From assembly GCF_006716315.1 (NCBI RefSeq), contig NZ_VFOV01000001.1:124001-188000 (forward strand): a DNA stretch of 64,000 nt, written 5' to 3'. The translations under genes and the position numbers were made by a program. The DNA comes from Nocardioides albertanoniae (GTDB lineage: Bacteria; Actinomycetota; Actinomycetes; Propionibacteriales; Nocardioidaceae). Positions 63,574-64,000 of this stretch are shown here, piece by piece; the first letter of the stretch is position 1, and the number at the start of each line of letters is the position of its first letter. The notes beneath the pieces were generated by a model. That model was not told the DNA's origin. It made no database searches and worked only from the letters and a program-made list of their open reading frames with translations.

Positions 63574-64000
63574 AGGTTCCTGCCTTCCCTGATGGGGCTC
63601 GGGTGGGTGTTCTGCATTGGCGCAGCGGTCTGGTCTACATCCTCCACAGACTTTTCCACAAGCTGTGGAGCATCCCCGAATCTAGGCATCCGGGACCAAC
63701 CGAGACACGTCGTCGCTCACAAGAAACCGGCCGTTTCGGCAGGTCAGGCCGGACATTTCGATCCCAGCGCGGCATTCCCCCGAATGCGACCGATGGTCCT
63801 GACTAAGTGCAGGGAAACCTCGGTAGACTACGAAACTACCGGCAGGTGACGGTGGCGGGCAACCCGTCCTCCACAGGTGGCGGTCGAATCACACGCGTGT
63901 GGTAGGGCGCGAGTTTGACCGTGGTTTCGCCGTCCACGTACCGTTGCTAGGTCGCCCGATCTACGGGTGCCGCATGTCCACGCCTTGGTTGGTCGAGGCG
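63574..64000. promoter_or_regulatory. dnaA-rpmH intergenic control region
   Basis: This 427-bp stretch upstream of dnaA contains further DnaA-box-like sites: TTTTCCACA (63652-63660) and TGTGGAGCA (63664-63672, reverse), beside the one over the dnaA start. No gene is supported here. TTGACC (63915-63920) on the plus strand, with TACCGT 18 bases on, could be the promoter of the rpmH gene expected just beyond the window. Confidence 0.55.

Noticed and set aside
61939..63849. Plus-strand open frame of 636 codons over dnaA
   Set aside because: Antisense shadow of dnaA; composition is skewed and there is no ribosome-binding site or domain.

Overview
This window looks like the chromosomal replication-origin region of a high-GC, mycothiol-producing actinobacterium. 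The gene order dnaA, oriC, dnaN, gnd, recF, DUF721, gyrB, gyrA, DUF3566, tRNA-Ile, tRNA-Ala and DLW-39, with the fhaA-fhaB-pstP-rodA-pbpA-pknA-pknB division operon nearby, is the classic origin neighbourhood of Actinomycetota. Codon use, frequent GTG and TTG starts, and the accessory genes suggest Nocardioidaceae (Nocardioides-like). That placement is an inference; no 16S gene is present.

Layout. 1-2.2 kb: the end of a branched-chain amino-acid-type ABC uptake operon (binding protein, LivG, start of LivF). 2.2-13.3 kb: an accessory stretch with Dps behind a DtxR/IdeR-like box and between two palindromic elements, a Rieske ferredoxin/reductase pair, a secreted cutinase-like polyester hydrolase, a secreted LPMO-GH19 chitinase fusion facing a ROK regulator, a multicopper oxidase, a Na+/H+ antiporter and an alpha/beta hydrolase. 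13.3-15.0 kb: the mycothiol-dependent formaldehyde dehydrogenase with its MBL partner. 15.0-16.9 kb: a sialidase that appears to have lost its 5' end. 17.0-25.4 kb: a catabolic or detoxification-type cluster (two TetR, P450, two SDRs, an MBL-like hydrolase with an altered metal motif, AraC, a carboxymuconolactone-decarboxylase-like protein, an RclA-like flavoprotein).

25.4-38.1 kb: tRNA-Leu, the tightly coupled Ser/Thr kinase, phosphatase and cell-wall operon (fhaA to pknB, most genes overlapping by 4 bp), then DUF881, an apparently duplicated CrgA, a rhomboid protease, cyclophilin and DUF3817. 38.1-46.9 kb: SURF1, a lipoprotein, an orphan Fe(II)/2-oxoglutarate oxygenase, an ArsR-AHSA1 pair with a leaderless-type promoter, a Tat amidase, tRNA-Ala, DLW-39, a hypothetical protein and an MBL hydrolase. 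46.9-50.4 kb: a complete IS481-family element at a CTAG target, an IS481 relic, a secreted lipase, TetR, and a decayed gene beside tRNA-Ile.

50.5-64 kb: DUF3566, gyrA, gyrB, DUF721 (DciA-like), recF, TM2/GYF and DUF2752 membrane proteins, gnd, dnaN, oriC with DnaA-box-like sites, dnaA, and the dnaA-rpmH intergenic region. An exact 14-base sequence containing a DnaA-box-like core occurs in oriC, over the dnaA start codon, and again 25 kb away beside crgA.

No clearly novel multi-gene defence or biosynthetic system was found. The most notable items are the LPMO-GH19 fusion with its candidate control region, the polyester hydrolase, the P450/SDR/variant-MBL cluster, the doubled CrgA, and the remote DnaA-box-like site.
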